Source of the DNA: Sesamum alatum
Taxonomy: Eukaryota; Streptophyta; Magnoliopsida; Lamiales; Pedaliaceae
Direction: 5' to 3'
Length of the DNA stretch: 64,000 nucleotides
Assembly: GCA_034509735.1 (NCBI GenBank)
Contig: JACGWO010000010.1
Coordinates: 2,604,001-2,668,000, forward strand
In this document: positions 1-12,699 of the stretch, in pieces
Numbering within the stretch: position 1 is the stretch's first letter
Layout of the letters: each line of letters opens with the position of its first letter
The notes under the pieces: generated by a model
The model's database searches: none
What the model saw: only the letters and a program-made list of their open reading frames with translations
Told to the model about the DNA's origin: nothing
Made by a program: the position numbers and the translations under genes

Positions 1-1675
1 ATTAGAGTGGTGGTGTACCACAACTTTGGTATATATGATATTTTATTTTTGTTTACGTATAATATAATGTATTTTAATTATTAAGCATGAACTACATATA
101 TTAATTTGGATCTTGACTTAGCCAAAAAGTGCATTTGATTATATTATGATTATTTGATGTGGCGAAATAATTATTCTTCTATTTATTAAAAAAAGAGAGA
201 GAAGGTGTAATCAATTAAAAAATGATAATTCAATGTAGTTTGATGTATTTTATAATTTAATCGATCGTATTTATATATAAAAAATAATAAGTTAGAAATA
301 CAATATGACAAGTACTATGGATAAATTCGTGAAATACCATCTCTTGTCGTATTGACAAAGGAGTTATAATTACGTACCTCTTTCATCTTTATTTTTTACG
401 AATCATGAATTTCATGCACCCAAAATACAAGATCTCTCGTTAAAAAAAATTTATGTCCGAATCATTGGCTTGTCCCATAAAAAGTCAGCAAAGCATGTTA
501 AGTGTTAAGTAGCGCGTGCACGTGCAAAGTAGACATCTTCAAACTGGTGTTAAATTCTCCAACGTAGGAACGTGGGAAACAGAGTGGGATGGGGAACTAT
601 ACATCACCCATAACACTGTATTTGTATGTATCCAATTATAGTTTTTTATATTTAATATTTTTAACCAATAATGTGATTTTTTTTCATTGTTCATTAATTT
701 TTTTTTTTCAAAAAGAATAAATATTTTGGGAGAGATCTGATAATATTGATTAATATATGTACAATTTAGGAATATGAGAAACATAGCGGGATGGGAAACT
801 ATCTCAGCCATGAATATGTAATAGAGATTGATGCACCTTATCTCGGGCTTATGTCTTACAAGTATGTATGTATGTTGATTACTTAAATATTATTCTTTTT
901 TCTTTTTTTCAGTACTTGATATTTTGATATGAATGTTTTATTTTATAAATAGTTGACTTCTTGTCGCACAAAAAAAAAATTAAGCTCTAACCACATGGCT
1001 TAAGGTCGTCATAGCTGACCTAATGCTATAAAACCAAGCTAATCACAAGGGTCAGGGTCCCAATAACTGATCTACTATTATTAAAAATTAAAATTTAATC
1101 ACGTGAGAATCAACATATAAGTAGTCGTGTTACACTTGTCCCATCAAATGCATTGGCCAAGAATTGAACTTGAATTGCGGATACGACGATGTTCGATGTT
1201 AACCATTAAACCACCACGATCGATAATACGTGTATTTAAGTAAACTTGAGTGCAAGAAAAGAATTCTTGACTCCCAGGTGGGTCAGTACTGTGACATGAT
1301 TTTCCGGGCGCAGTATGGGCCAGGGTTTCATTGTTCGGGGCTGAATGTTATTAGCTGACTCTCTTTCCTCTTGCCTCTTGGGCTAGAGGAGGCCCAGTGC
1401 TGAAATTACCATATATTGTTAATGGGATAATTGGTTAAAAACTAAATCAAATTGTTCGATATTTAATTAAAATCGATCAATAAAAACTCGTTTAAGTTTG
1501 ATTTATTAAATTTAATAAATCAAACTTGAACAAATATTTTTCTTCAATAAACTTTCAAGCTTGATTCGAGCTTGAATCGATTAATGTTGAGATAATAAGA
1601 TTTATTTAAAAATATTAAATATTCGAATTTGATTCATGTTTGATCCAATTAAAGGTCGTTTGAGCTCTGATGTGT
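1..1675. other. AT-rich intergenic region, no gene seen
   Basis: I see no supported coding sequence. The only ORF of note (539-811, minus) is low complexity and has no recognisable motif. The part at about 960-1235 looks like degraded dispersed repeat: it has a poly-A-like tract near 970 and a sequence near 1160-1220 of the kind found at the tRNA-like end of reversed plant SINEs. No clean element ends were found. Confidence 0.5.
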
Positions 1676-2390
1676 ACCGGGGTCTAGTAACACTATAATG
1701 GGTGAAAGATCTTCAATAAAATTGTAAGATTTCAAGAGGCTAATCTATAAAATAGGGGTTAGCAATTCGATATTTAAGTGAATAATTGCTTAACTAAAGA
1801 AATAATCGAAAACTTGATGTAATGAAAGAATAATGATTTGATAATTGAAGTGGAATAGTGAAATATAAGTAGAAAAATATGCGGAGGGAGTGCAAGAGTG
1901 TGCCAGAAACTTGTTAAAAACCAAGAGAAGAAAGTATATGAGGCTGAGTGACACGAGTTACCATTATAGTAGCATGAAGGCCTCTATTTATAGGGCGATT
2001 TGGGAGCAAAATCTTGAAGTAATTGCAGAGTGTGATACACTTATTAAAATTTGCAGGAGTTAGCTAACTAACAAAAAAAATGGATTGAGTTTTAGACTTA
2101 CCTAAAAAAAGATACAATCAACCCTAGTTTTGTGGATTATGTTCTACCTGTTTGTTGGAGATTTTTCAGTATGAGGTGTCCTAAGTTGTAGGAATGTGTG
2201 TGATGTGTCATACCTGCTGCCTATTGAGTCATCCTGCTGTAATAGACTCGTTTTTTGGCCTGTCAGGTTAGTATAATTGAATGAACTATAGGCTTCGTAC
2301 CTTCCTCATGGACCAACAGGAACAGGCCTGCTGGGCTAATCAGTAAGGGCCCACTTCGTTAATTTTGGGCTCTGAAAAAAAGGTTGACAT
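1676..2390. repeat. LTR-like dispersed repeat, copy 1
   Basis: This stretch shares several blocks, in the same order, with 54113-54850. The blocks are a section on ripening 'aagatctt'-like sequence at the left, a 'cgatatttaagt' motif, a 'ctctatttata' TATA-like block near 1983, and the motif 'gaccaacagg' (2311-2320 here, 54771-54780 in the other copy) followed by a CTGNTGGG-type block. A TATA-like block inside a non-coding repeat suggests an LTR or TRIM remnant. Ends and target duplications were not resolved. Confidence 0.45.
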
Positions 2391-4650
2391 GGCATCAAGC
2401 TCGATTAGACCAATAATTAAATCAAATTCAAATATAATTTATTAAGTTCGATATTAAGTCAAACAAGCTTGAATAATGATTTGTTCAACTCAACTCAACT
2501 CGAATCATTTACAACCGTAATGAAATATAATCTTGATTTTTATTTTTTCCTACCTACTTCATATAGAAATATATTTCATTATCTTACCTTAGTGTTATTA
2601 CTAAACGAAACACGTGAATTTTGATATATTTGTTGCGACTCATTTACCATATACTCTTATGATTTTGTTCCGAGTAATTAACACAACTAAAACGTGCTTA
2701 GAGATGATAAATTTTTTTTACCTTACATCAAAAATCTACTCGGTGAAAAATAGGTCACATTGATCATCAGGTGGTGGGTTTGAATTTTTTATTGGTGAAA
2801 TATTTATTAATTGGCCAATGGGTTGTTACAGTGTGCAGATAATGATGATGTTTTGGCGTGTTATTATTATTTTTTAATCTATGGTTTTAATTCCTTAAAT
2901 CCCCTTAGTGGGTTCACTAATTTATTAATGTTCCACCAAATTCCGTCTAAAGTATATTGCATTTTTTTAATTATTATTTACTAATGGATTTTAATTATTT
3001 TTTAAATTACTGAAATACTATAATGAATATTAATAATGTGGGTCTCAGTTGGGTCAAACACGAGTTTGGCAAGGCGCGTTTTCAAGTCTTGAATACAATT
3101 TGGGATTGACTGAAAAGTGTTGAAACTCAAAATAAGTGAGTCTTTTATGTTCAATGGAAATAGTAAAGTTGAAATTGAAAAGTTCCATTCGGATACGAAA
3201 CCAAATAAGGCCGTAATTTTCCAGGTGAAAAGTTAAATAAAAAAAAAAATTCAATGAAGAAAATTTCTATTTTGAGAAAATAAGTTCCAAATGAAAATCT
3301 AAAATGCACGGACATAAAGGTAACAATACAGACACAACACGACATTATCAATACATTTCAAAATGTAAGAAAAAATAATTTATCGTTTGGGAATATGTGC
3401 TTGATAAGTGATCAGTTGCGTTGAAATTTATTGTAATTATGAATACATCTTTTTATGTATAAAGATACGATAGGCTTCATATAGTATTGAAGGAGTGTCG
3501 TGTCTAATACACTACTTGACGAGCATTCGATGCGATACATATTTTTCTTTTTCTTGATAGACAAATGAAAAAATAGGAGTGACATCCCGCAAACCCGTTA
3601 GGGAGGATTGCGCTTGTGCCTTATGGACCGGCCAAGATCCCACAACTGACTTATTATCACCAAGAATCATTGTCTAAACACATAGGAATCGAAACACATA
3701 TTAAGATATACTTTTAGTCTCACCAAACGTCTTGGCAAGAATTTAAACTCATATATCGTGTATGACAACATTTAATTTTAACCACTAGACCACGGCAATT
3801 GATGGTTCGACGCAATACATATGATGTTTTAGAATATAGATGTATTCAAGCCTAGTAGGGTTTTTTTTTTACTCATACACGCACCCAAATCCAAATACTA
3901 AATATTCCATAAAAAATTCTGAACCCAAATCATTGAGTTGTCCTGCGGAACTGACCTAGAAGTAGGTTATAAGTATTTCTTTCCTATGTTATTTTAAAAA
4001 TATTAAAGCCTAAATAAATGTGAGAGATATGGTGACGTGGATGGTGGATTAATATGTGTACAATTATAATCCTTACGTTGTTTCGTGTTAGACAGATTGT
4101 CTTTTTCTAGATTACTTGTTTAACTTGCCTCAACTGATCTTATGAATTTAATCTCATTAATTAAGTATTGGAGCAGCACACGTGGTCTAAATGCGTCAGA
4201 CTTTGGGAGATTAGTCTTGTCATTAATCTTACATGTATTAGTTAATTTATTTAATGTCTAAATTAAGGTTATTAGATCTCCAAATGGATTAAAATGATTT
4301 GGCGCAAAGATCTCAATAATCAACCAAATTTGGTCAAAAACAGCCCGAACAAATTTGATTAATATTTGTTTGGCTTCGCGATTGAGCAAGTTCAATGTGT
4401 TTTTCGAGGACAAACGCAGTTTTTTGTATCATTTGACCTATTTTTTTAATATCTGTTTTTAGAATTTCATAAAAAAAAAATTACGTTTTTGCTAAAAGTT
4501 ACAATATGGAGATTTAATCATATCGTAATTATTTTTCATCTAATTATCCATTATGTCTTATGCGAGCAAAAAGTTGCTCGTTTCAGGATATCTTGGACTT
4601 AAGTATCTTAGGTTGAATTTTTCACAAGTTTTGAAAGGAAGACCTACCAA
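2391..4650. other. AT-rich intergenic region with decayed repeats
   Basis: There is no supported gene. A block at about 3560-3820 has the look of a decayed dispersed repeat with a degenerate tRNA-like tail in reverse. The short ORFs at 3054-3351 (minus) are chance readings of AT-rich sequence. Confidence 0.45.
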
Positions 4651-5225
4651 AAATACGTTAGTATAACGAGTGATAACTTAGGAATATAATGCTTTGAGAC
4701 ATTAGTGCTTTGTGCTTGTGTATTGCAAGAATGTGTGACCCTTTACCGGAGGAGAGAGACTTGCTTTTATAGCCATGGTCCCTATCATGTGAAAAAGTAT
4801 GTCCCTTTAGGACTCGGTCGACGGTTTATTGTGGATAGGTCTTTAGCGAACGAAGGTATGGAAGCTATCCTTTATTGAGGACTCTTGATTAGGTAAGTCT
4901 CCTAGCGGGATTTACCCCGAGTTTCGAGCGGGTGGTTTGGAGATCCTTGGAGCTTGTCATCAGCTGCACAGTCACCCTTCTTCTAGGTGGTCAAATGACC
5001 CCTTGCCCCCTGTATGCAAGGACACGTGGGTGTCTAGGTGTATGCCTTGTCACCCTCTATCCTGGGTCAGAGAGAATGTGGTTGAGTCATCGTTATAATA
5101 CACTTTCCCAAGAGCTTTAGAGCTGAGCATCCTTCCTCCTTAGGTCGTGTGCAATCTTGGGCCCTCATAGAGTTGTGTTTGGACCGGCCTTCTTCTGGGC
5201 CGAGTGTAAATTTGGGCATAAATAT
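4651..5225. repeat. LTR-like retrotransposon fragment
   Basis: This stretch is richer in G+C than its surroundings. It contains 'cttttatagccatgg', a TATA-like promoter block near 4764, and ends with repeated 'gggcc' motifs (5158-5215), a pattern common in plant LTRs. The ORF at 4932-5120 inside it has no recognisable domain. No partner LTR, primer-binding site or target duplication was seen, so it is a fragment or an unrecognised solo LTR. Confidence 0.4.
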
Positions 5226-6957
5226 CCACTAACTGTCTTTTAAGTTTATTCAATCAAATTTAGGAACAAATTAATTTCAAAATTTACCTACAATTTATAT
5301 TTGTGTAATCAATTATAAAATTACAAACCCAAAAGCTATAATCATTTTTTTGGATCAATTATTTCAATAGCGGAACTACCTGAATTTCAATTATGGTTGT
5401 TCAGTCAATATCTGAATGATCTCCATATTAAGAGTTGAAATTTAGGTTCCGCGACTATAACTTTGTGAATCTCAAATTAAATTAAATAGTTACATTTATA
5501 CTAGGTCTCCTTCAATACTTATTAGTACCTCCTGATTTATTTCCCATTTAATTTAATATGATATTGTGTAGTTAATCATAATATCATAATATATTATTTA
5601 AAGTGATAACCATCCTATGTGGATAATGAGGTGGATAAGTTATTTTTTGTCTATTCTTCCATGTAGGTTGTTTTTCATATTTAATTCACAATAAATATAT
5701 AGTATTAATGGTTATATAGTATTAATGATTATAGAGTATATTTCAAGGCAAGTTTTAAGATGATTTAATTAATATTTAATATTTTTTATCTCTTCAATTT
5801 TTGACTCATTGTTTACTTAACAATAATTAGTAAAAAATTGAATTTTTAAAATTTCAATGTCAAAAGTTTGTTCGCAAAATATATCAATATATTTTATTGC
5901 GATAACAATTAACATATACCCTATAATATTCAAAAAAATACTTTTTCTGTTCATCCATTGACTAATTGTTTATCCGATTTTTTTATGATTTCATGCCACA
6001 AATTGTTAGCATTAAAAAATTTGATGTATTTTACATAATATAATATATTATATTTGATGTATATTAAGTAATATAATATAATACAATTCCATTGATGCAT
6101 CAATTAAACAAACCATTAAAATATGGCCAACGTTACTGATTAATGGCCTTAAATTTTAAGCCCAATAAAAAGCATTTAATTTTCCTTAGCTAAACATAAT
6201 CAATCAACCATTCATTCATTAACTTTCAATAATTAAGCTAAGATTGACTTTCAAAAATTAAGTGAATTATCTAATTAGCCCTCCACAAAGTTGGTTGATT
6301 TATCTTCCAATAAGTCAAAATCAATTCATAAGATTTCATTTCATAAATTGTTAGCCTTCAAAAAAATAATGCATTTTAAATAATATAATATAATTTCATT
6401 GACGCAAAAATTAAGCAAACAATTAAAATATGATCAACAGCAAAATTTTCCTCCAGTGATTAATCATATCACATTATCATATCATAATATATTATTTAAA
6501 ATGATAGTTGGATGAATAGGTGGATAGCTTCTTTTTTCTTTAAATCACCGCACTCACATATTTCCATATTTAATTTAAGTTAGTTAAAATTTATAATTTT
6601 TCAATTTACCTTATTTAAATTTTCAGTTAAACTTTTTTTTTTCATTATTTCATATTTTGATGTTTGATTTAATTAAAATCTTAATATGTTTAGATTAAAT
6701 AATTATTTATGATATTTCAATTTATCTTATTTGAATTGAGTTACTATCTTTTTAGTAATTTTTTCATATTTTAATGTTTCATTTAATTAAAATCTTATAC
6801 GCTTAGATTAAATAATCTACCCTATTCTTCTTTTAAGTAAAATCAGGAAATTTTCATTCATGAACCGAGCACATCAATTTGCAAAACATTTGCAGTAAAC
6901 TTTTTTAACTTTATTAGCTAATTAACTAATTCTTTGTTAAGTCATTGTTCCTAGCAA

Positions 6958-7055
6958 AATTTGGGTCACGCCATCTGCTGCATGCCTTCCTAATTTAATC
7001 ATGCTAATTAATAATTCTTGACCAAACACCCACAATTCTCCGTTAAAACTAATTA
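6958..7055 (+). repeat. Left arm of 98-bp inverted repeat
   Basis: The reverse complement of this arm matches 7824-7924 with about seven differences over about 98 positions by eye. The arms are about 770 bases apart and lie inside the Helitron-like element. Both carry the block 'gcatgccttcctaattt' or its complement. They could be terminal repeats of an inserted foldback or MULE-type element, or an inverted duplication. Confidence 0.8.
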
Positions 7056-7823
7056 AAATACACAAAATTTCCTTAACTTAAGGTGCTCACTATTCTCCCA
7101 AAAAGTTTTATATTATTATGTATCAGTTCATGTTCATTGTGAGTAATCTTATCTCAAGTTTTGCATCTCTAATTTCTCTTGATTTACTTCAGTTCTCTTC
7201 TCCAAAATTTTATGATTTTATAGACTTCAATATCAAGTAAGCAATTCTCAATTAGTTTTCTTATATAATATTTTGCTGTAAATATAATATATCTTGCTAT
7301 GTGGATGTTAAATTTGTATTCAAAAGTTTATACTTTGATTTTTACTCTGCATTTCAAAGTATATTTCATGCATATGATGTTTTTACCTTCTTAATTTTAT
7401 GAATGTTTAAATAATATGACGTTGTTTTAGATATACTTTTAAAATATCTGTCTCACTTCAATAGTTTTTTTTCAGCATGTTTTTATTTCTTTTCTTTTTT
7501 TTGGTTAGATTTACATGATATAATATAATAGTTTTCACGTATTGAGTTATGTGCAATAGACAATGTAAAATAATTTGCTAATTAGCTCGACATCGATTTT
7601 TTTTCGTTGCTATTGAGCGATTTTTTTTGTAGTATATTGAGTTTATTATACATTGTTCCATATTTATGAGTTTTTTAAATATAAAAGAATATATTTGAAC
7701 TTAAATGATATGATTAAAGTAGTTGCCATAGTTGTTCAATTGATATTATTTTAGTTTGAATTATTTTTTAATTATAAGTAAAGCACATATAAGAACTTAC
7801 CGTAGATATAATTTTTACAAAAC

Positions 7824-7924
7824 AATTAATTAGCTTTAACGGAGGATTGTGGGTGTTTGGTCCAAAATTATTAATTAGCATGATCAAATTAGGAAGGCAT
7901 GCAGTAGATGGCGTGGCCCAAATT
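7824..7924 (-). repeat. Right arm of 98-bp inverted repeat
   Basis: This is the partner of the arm at 6958-7055. Similarity stops near 7925 on the outer side and fades into a weak match on the inner side, where both arms have an A/T-rich 'ttaattag' edge. A transcript through both arms could fold into a long hairpin. Whether one exists cannot be seen from sequence. Confidence 0.8.
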
Positions 7925-8533
7925 AGTTATTCTTTTACTTTTATTCATTTATTAGTTAGATTTATTATTTATATATTAGTGTATTTAATATCAATAAAAT
8001 TTCTTATTTCATTCAAATTTTTTAATTTATTTTGTATCATTATTAAAAATTAAAAAAAAAACAAAAAAAAAAAAACTTTCCCAATATATTAATGTTTCAA
8101 AAAAATTAAAGTATATTTACAATTGTTACATTCATATATAATAGCTAACATAATAATTTTCTAGTAATTTCAATTGCCAATAAAAGGTAATACAATTAAT
8201 ATTTAATATCTTATTATTAATTAAAATAACTTTAATAGTGAATATTAAATATCAAAATAATTTTTATTCAAAAATTATATATTCGTACAACGCACGGGTT
8301 AATAACTAGTTTAATTTAATAGCGCATACACTCCAATTCCAATATATGGTAATGACTTTCCATCACATATCAGAGATAATCTTTCTATCTGATATACAAA
8401 ATTTTAACTGACTTCAATCTCCATCACCAAGATTAAAGTAGATTATTTAGACTACAGACAATTTATAAGATACTCTATCAATATAATTTTACATAGACAA
8501 AGAGAACCGAATAAATAACTTTATAATGAAAAA

Positions 8534-9337
8534 GGGATAATCGCATAAAGTTTGGTGTAACTACATATAAAGTTCTTGTGGTTTGAAAAATTACATTTAA
8601 TACACCTAAAATTTGATTCTGTCTAACAAATAGGTCTTTCCGTTAGCCAAAATTCATCGAATTTATTGATATTAATAAAAAAATTAAATCGTATTTACCC
8701 GCCGAAGAGGCCTAACTTAGTTGGCTAAGCTTAGGTCCCATGATCCTAGAGGTCATGGGTTCGAACCCATGTGTAGGTTGATGTTATTTCTATTGTATAA
8801 TAAGTATAATTTGTTGTTGTGATAGCTATGTGTTAATTTATGTGATATTATTGATTTGATTGTTTGTAATTGTCTCTGTTCGATATTGATGGCTGACAGG
8901 ACCGAATGTAATCAATTTACTTTCGACTAATAAAATTCATCGCTTTCAATTAAAAAAAAAAAAAATCGTATTTACCCTCGCTTGACTTATTAATGACTTA
9001 TTTCAGGCCAAATAAATCTTTTATGACTAAACTACCCTTATAACTGTGAAGATACACCTCTGCAAATGCGTTAACGTGTGAAAATATATATGGGTAGTTT
9101 GGTAATAAAATGATTTATTTGAGCTTCAATAAATTAGTAATAAGTCAATCGGTGGTAAATATCGGCTTTCTTTCGAATTTTATACTAATATCAACAAATC
9201 CAGTAAATTTTGACTAATGAGGGAACCTATTTGTTAAACAGAAGCAAATATCGGGAGTACTAGATGTAATTTTTCAAATCACAAAGAATCTACATATAAC
9301 TACGTCAAATCTCAAATAAGGAAGTGCAATTATCCCC
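8534..9337. mobile_element. MITE with ~150-bp terminal inverted repeats
   Basis: The left end (8534 onward, 'gggataatcgcataaag') and the reverse complement of the right end (from 9337, 'ggggataattgcacttcc') can be followed together for about 150 bases. They share 'gtttgaaaaattacat' or its close variant and 'taacaaatagg'. It has no coding capacity. It is interrupted by a SINE at 8701-8962. A related, truncated copy begins near 63703 and runs off the window. Target duplication not resolved. Confidence 0.7.
8701..8962 (+). mobile_element. tRNA-derived SINE, full length with target duplication
   Basis: A pol III promoter is visible: box A-like 'tagttggctaagcttagg' near 8719-8736 and box B 'ggttcgaaccc' near 8758-8768. 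The element ends in poly(A) (8952-8962). It is flanked by an exact 15-base target duplication, AAATCGTATTTACCC, at 8686-8700 and 8963-8977. It sits inside the MITE at 8534-9337, so it is younger than that insertion. It has no ORF and depends on LINE machinery, as SINEs do. Confidence 0.9.
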
Positions 9338-9734
9338 AAAAAAAAATATCTGTTTTTATTAACTGCGATACTTTAGGCAAATAAGAGAAATGATTACCTT
9401 CTAAAAATTTCAAGTGGGTTCAAATCCCACAAATATAACTATGTAAGCTATTTATATAGCAAATGTTGTTTTTAAAATATATTCATTAATTTTAAAATGA
9501 TCATCCATTGAATTAGTACTTGAATTTAATATTTTGAATAATATAATTAATCAAATTTTATGACTTAAATTTTTATAATTAATCAAATTTTTATAAATAG
9601 AAATAAAAAATAAAACTGGCCCAGCCGCACCGCACCGCAGCAGGCGAAGGCCGTTGAAAAGGCGACACCGTAATCGTAAGTAGTAACAGTTGCTTGAAAC
9701 TACGGCGCGACTCCTCAACCTTACGATTCCTCCT
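9338..9734. other. Upstream spacer of the ARM-repeat gene
   Basis: A box B-like 'gggttcaaatccc' at about 9417-9429 suggests a decayed SINE piece. From about 9617 the base composition changes to a GC-richer promoter-proximal sequence. No gene seen. Confidence 0.4.
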
Positions 9735-9741
9735 TATATAA
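9735..9741 (+). promoter_or_regulatory. Probable TATA box of the ARM-repeat gene
   Basis: TATATAA lies about 110 bases before the ATG at 9845. It is followed by a CT-rich tract (9747-9795) and a GA tract (9820-9835), both common in plant 5' UTRs. The transcription start would fall near 9765-9775. Confidence 0.55.
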
Positions 9742-9844
9742 CACCTCCTCTCTCTCTCTATATATATCTCAGATTTTTTCTCTCTCTACATAAACTTTTC
9801 TTCTCTCTCCACAACTGGAAGAGAGAGAGAGAGAGTGAGTGAAA

Positions 9845-12428
9845 ATGGGCATCGAAGATGGCGCCACCCACTGCCACCTCGCCACCGCGACTCTTGACGC
9901 TGATACTGATGCGAGTCCCTCTTCCTCGTCATCCGTCGTTACTCAGACGCTAACTCTTCTTCGATCGGATGACCTCAGTTTGAGGTTGCAGGCGGCTAAG
10001 GAGATCCGACGGCTGACCAAGACATCGCAGCGGTACCGGCGGTATTTCTCCGCCGCCGTGGGGCCCCTTGTGGACATGCTCAGCTGCCAATCTGCGGAAG
10101 CCAACGAGGCCGCCCTCGCCGCCTTGCTGAACCTCGCCGTCAAAGACGAAATGTAAGCTAAATATTTAATGTTCTTTGGCGCGTGTGCTTGTCGTGTTTT
10201 ACACTTTCACTTTGATTGTTAACAGTGACTAAAATTGAGGAGGATCTGGTGGCAATCAAGGTCTTGAATTCTAACTGTGAATTTCCTGAATCTGAGGCAA
10301 AAGAATCGGTTTGGAGTTTCTTTATTAATTATCTAAAGAAAAGGTTTGATTCCAGTTTGGTATTGTTTATTTGATAGGAGTTTTACCCTAGGGTCACTTT
10401 TTGATGAGATCTTTTTCCTCGGATTCAGTAATTTGGACTTATAAAATCAAGAAATATCTTAAAATAAGTGCTGAAAAGCCGGCTCGTGTGCTGTCATTCG
10501 TTAAGGCCTCCACAAATGTATACAAAATGGAATATACGTATTTGGACTGGAATACGGGATTTTTAACAGTTGAACCTCAGACTTTGTGGAATTTTTGGTG
10601 ATTCGTGCATATCCAAAATGGATAGGTATGCTTTATCAGTTGATAATGATATTATTCAAGGTGGCATGGTTCTAGATTGTGGATTAATACGATAGTTTTA
10701 GTCAGAGTTGAGCTTCTCTTGCCGAAAAAGTATGGAACTTAATAGATTTGGAACAATTGTAATTGTATACCGTCCAGGCATATTCTAGGTTAAACGAGTA
10801 GAAAGTCTTCTGTACTGAAGTGGGTAGGTGTAACATGGGCTTGGTCTCGTTTTCACGTGTTGCTTTCTCTTTTCTTTTTCTTTAACTTCCCTCCCACCTT
10901 TTCTTTTTAAGTCTATGTCATCTAACACTTTCCGTTTCATCTTCCTCTTTAAGCTATCCGATGGTTAGGATCTTTGTTCTTTTCCCAGAAGCAATTGTAT
11001 TTCTTTCTTTTCTCCTTTCCAACTGCTAGACCAGTTCGGGCATAATTTAACATTTCTTGAGGGCTAACTAATGTTGACTTCCGACATCAACCGAAAGGGT
11101 TCGTGGATTATTATTCTAGCCCGGATATTTGCTTCTCCAATAGTGTTCTTCTGCAGGGATAATTTAAAAGCTAACAGGCTGAGCTGACCTTGATGGACTT
11201 GTTAGATTGATATTTAGACTTGTAATTTGTTATTTGTGTTCCCCAACTTCTCCAGAAAATAAAGCTTGGAGCGTAGTAATTATGATGATGGCCTCTGAAC
11301 ACCCCATCTTTTGATACCGTAGGTCCCAACTCCCCCCAGTCAATAAGGAAATATCTAGATCCAGGGAGGAATGGGTGATCATATGATTTACTGTAGTGGA
11401 CGCATCGATTGTAGTAGTCATCTTAACTAAAAGTTTGCTTCTGATAACTGCTATAGTTTCAATTTGCTGGATTGTCCCATGTATAACTTATATACACAAA
11501 AAGTCGGATCTTTTTGTCTCTGCAGCCTTCTTATGTAGTTGAAAATGGAGCTTGATTGGTTTTGTATACATGCAGAAACAAGATTAAAATAATTGAAGCT
11601 GGTGCCTTAAAACCAATTATCGGCTTCCTTCAGTGTGAGAGTCTAGCTCTACAGGAGCATGCAGCCGCAGCCTTGATCACTCTGTCTGCGTCATCAGTTA
11701 ACAAGCGAGTCATTAGTGCTTCTGGTGCCATCCCTCTCCTTGTTGAAATTCTGCGACATGGGAGTTCACAAGCTAAATATGACGCTGTGATGGCTCTTTA
11801 CAACCTGTCAACTTACCCGGACAATCTTGGCCAAATCCTTCAAACAGAACCAATCCCGCCATTGGTTGATCTGCTTAAATCCTGTAAAAGGTCTTCCAAA
11901 ACTGCGGAGAAATGTACTGCTTTGATAGAGTCCTTGGTGGGTTTTGAAGAGGGAAGAATGGCATTGACATCTGAAGATGGGGGAATACTTGCAGTAGTAG
12001 AAGTCCTTGAGGGTGGATCACCTCAAAGTCGGGAACATGCCGTTGGTGCCCTTCTGACCATGTGTGAAAGTGATCGCTCAAGGTATAGAGAACCAATACT
12101 TAAGGAAGGTGTAATCCCCGGGCTTCTTGAGCTCACCGTCCAAGGAACACCCAAATCTCAATCAAAAGCACAAATGCTTTTGCGGCTGCTGAGGGACACT
12201 CCTGATCCAAGATCCGATCTTCAACCAGATACGATAGAGAATATCGTGTCCAACATTATATCTCAGATCGAGGGGGAAGATCAAATAGGGAAAGCAAAGC
12301 AGATGCTTGCTGAGATGGTACAAGTTAGTATGGAGCAGAGTCTTCGACACCTGCAGAAACGGGCGCTGGTGTGCACCCCAGCTGATATACCAATAAATAG
12401 TTGTGCGTCTGAAGTTCCATCGAAATGA
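9845..12428 (+). CDS. ARM-repeat protein (U-box domain-containing protein 4-like, no U-box)
   Basis: Two exons, 9845-10152 and 11576-12428, join in phase 2 across a GTAAGC...GCAG intron and give 386 aa. The intron join restores the helix 'LNLAVKDEINKIKIIEAGALKPI'. Armadillo repeats run from about residue 30 to 330, with typical 'GAIPLLVEILRHGS' and 'AALITLSA' helices. No U-box is present; the N-terminus is a short Ser-rich tail. Length and C-terminus ('MEQSLRHLQKRA...CTPADIP') agree with the Arabidopsis ARM-only proteins of the AT3G01400/AT5G58680 type, whose names come from their similarity to plant U-box E3 ligases. The likely role is protein-protein scaffolding; no catalytic role is visible. 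The ATG at 9845 is chosen because the upstream in-frame codon at 9839 is GTG. Product class is secure, biological role is not. Confidence 0.9.
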
Positions 12429-12584
12429 TGGCTCTATCTACTTTCAGGGGTCTTCGACGATGGCCCGGTGCTGTATGTAGCTGTCCATAGCACAAGGAGA
12501 ATAAAAGAAGAGGAAGGAGGAGAGATGAAGCACGAATGCCAGTCCAGGGCCTTTAGTATAGGTACTTAGTGACTGGTAAGTGTC

Positions 12585-12590
12585 AATAAA
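12585..12590 (+). terminator. Poly(A) signal candidate of the ARM-repeat gene
   Basis: AATAAA lies about 155 bases after the stop codon, followed by T-rich and GT-rich sequence (12595-12640), as in plant 3' ends. Confidence 0.5.
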
Positions 12591-12699
12591 ACTGATTTTG
12601 GTTCTAGTTGTGTAAGATTTCTTTTCTCTTATTGTTTTTCTTCTGTGTAAAGTAACTTGTGTGTGAAAGTATACATATAGTGGAGATGTTAGTCTCTAC

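Larger units (their letters stand above)
5584..8309 (+). mobile_element. Helitron-like element(s), non-autonomous
   Basis: The 3' end at 8286-8309 fits a Helitron: a weak hairpin with G-T pairs (TCGT ... ACGG) about ten bases before a terminal CTAG that is followed by T. The 5' end may be at 5584 or 6482. Both places start with TC after A and share 'tcataatatattatttaaa', a usual Helitron-type AT-rich start. A copy of the same family lies at about 16090-19587: the 25 bases at 5735-5759 recur exactly at 16990-17014, and the 3' ends align. No RepHel ORF is present, so any movement would need a helper elsewhere. Which 5' end belongs to the 8309 end is not settled; 5584-6481 may be a separate truncated copy. 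Confidence 0.55.

Noticed and set aside
8719..8768. Box A and box B that could suggest a tRNA gene
   Set aside because: No cloverleaf acceptor stem closes; the block is the head of a SINE with poly(A) and target duplication.
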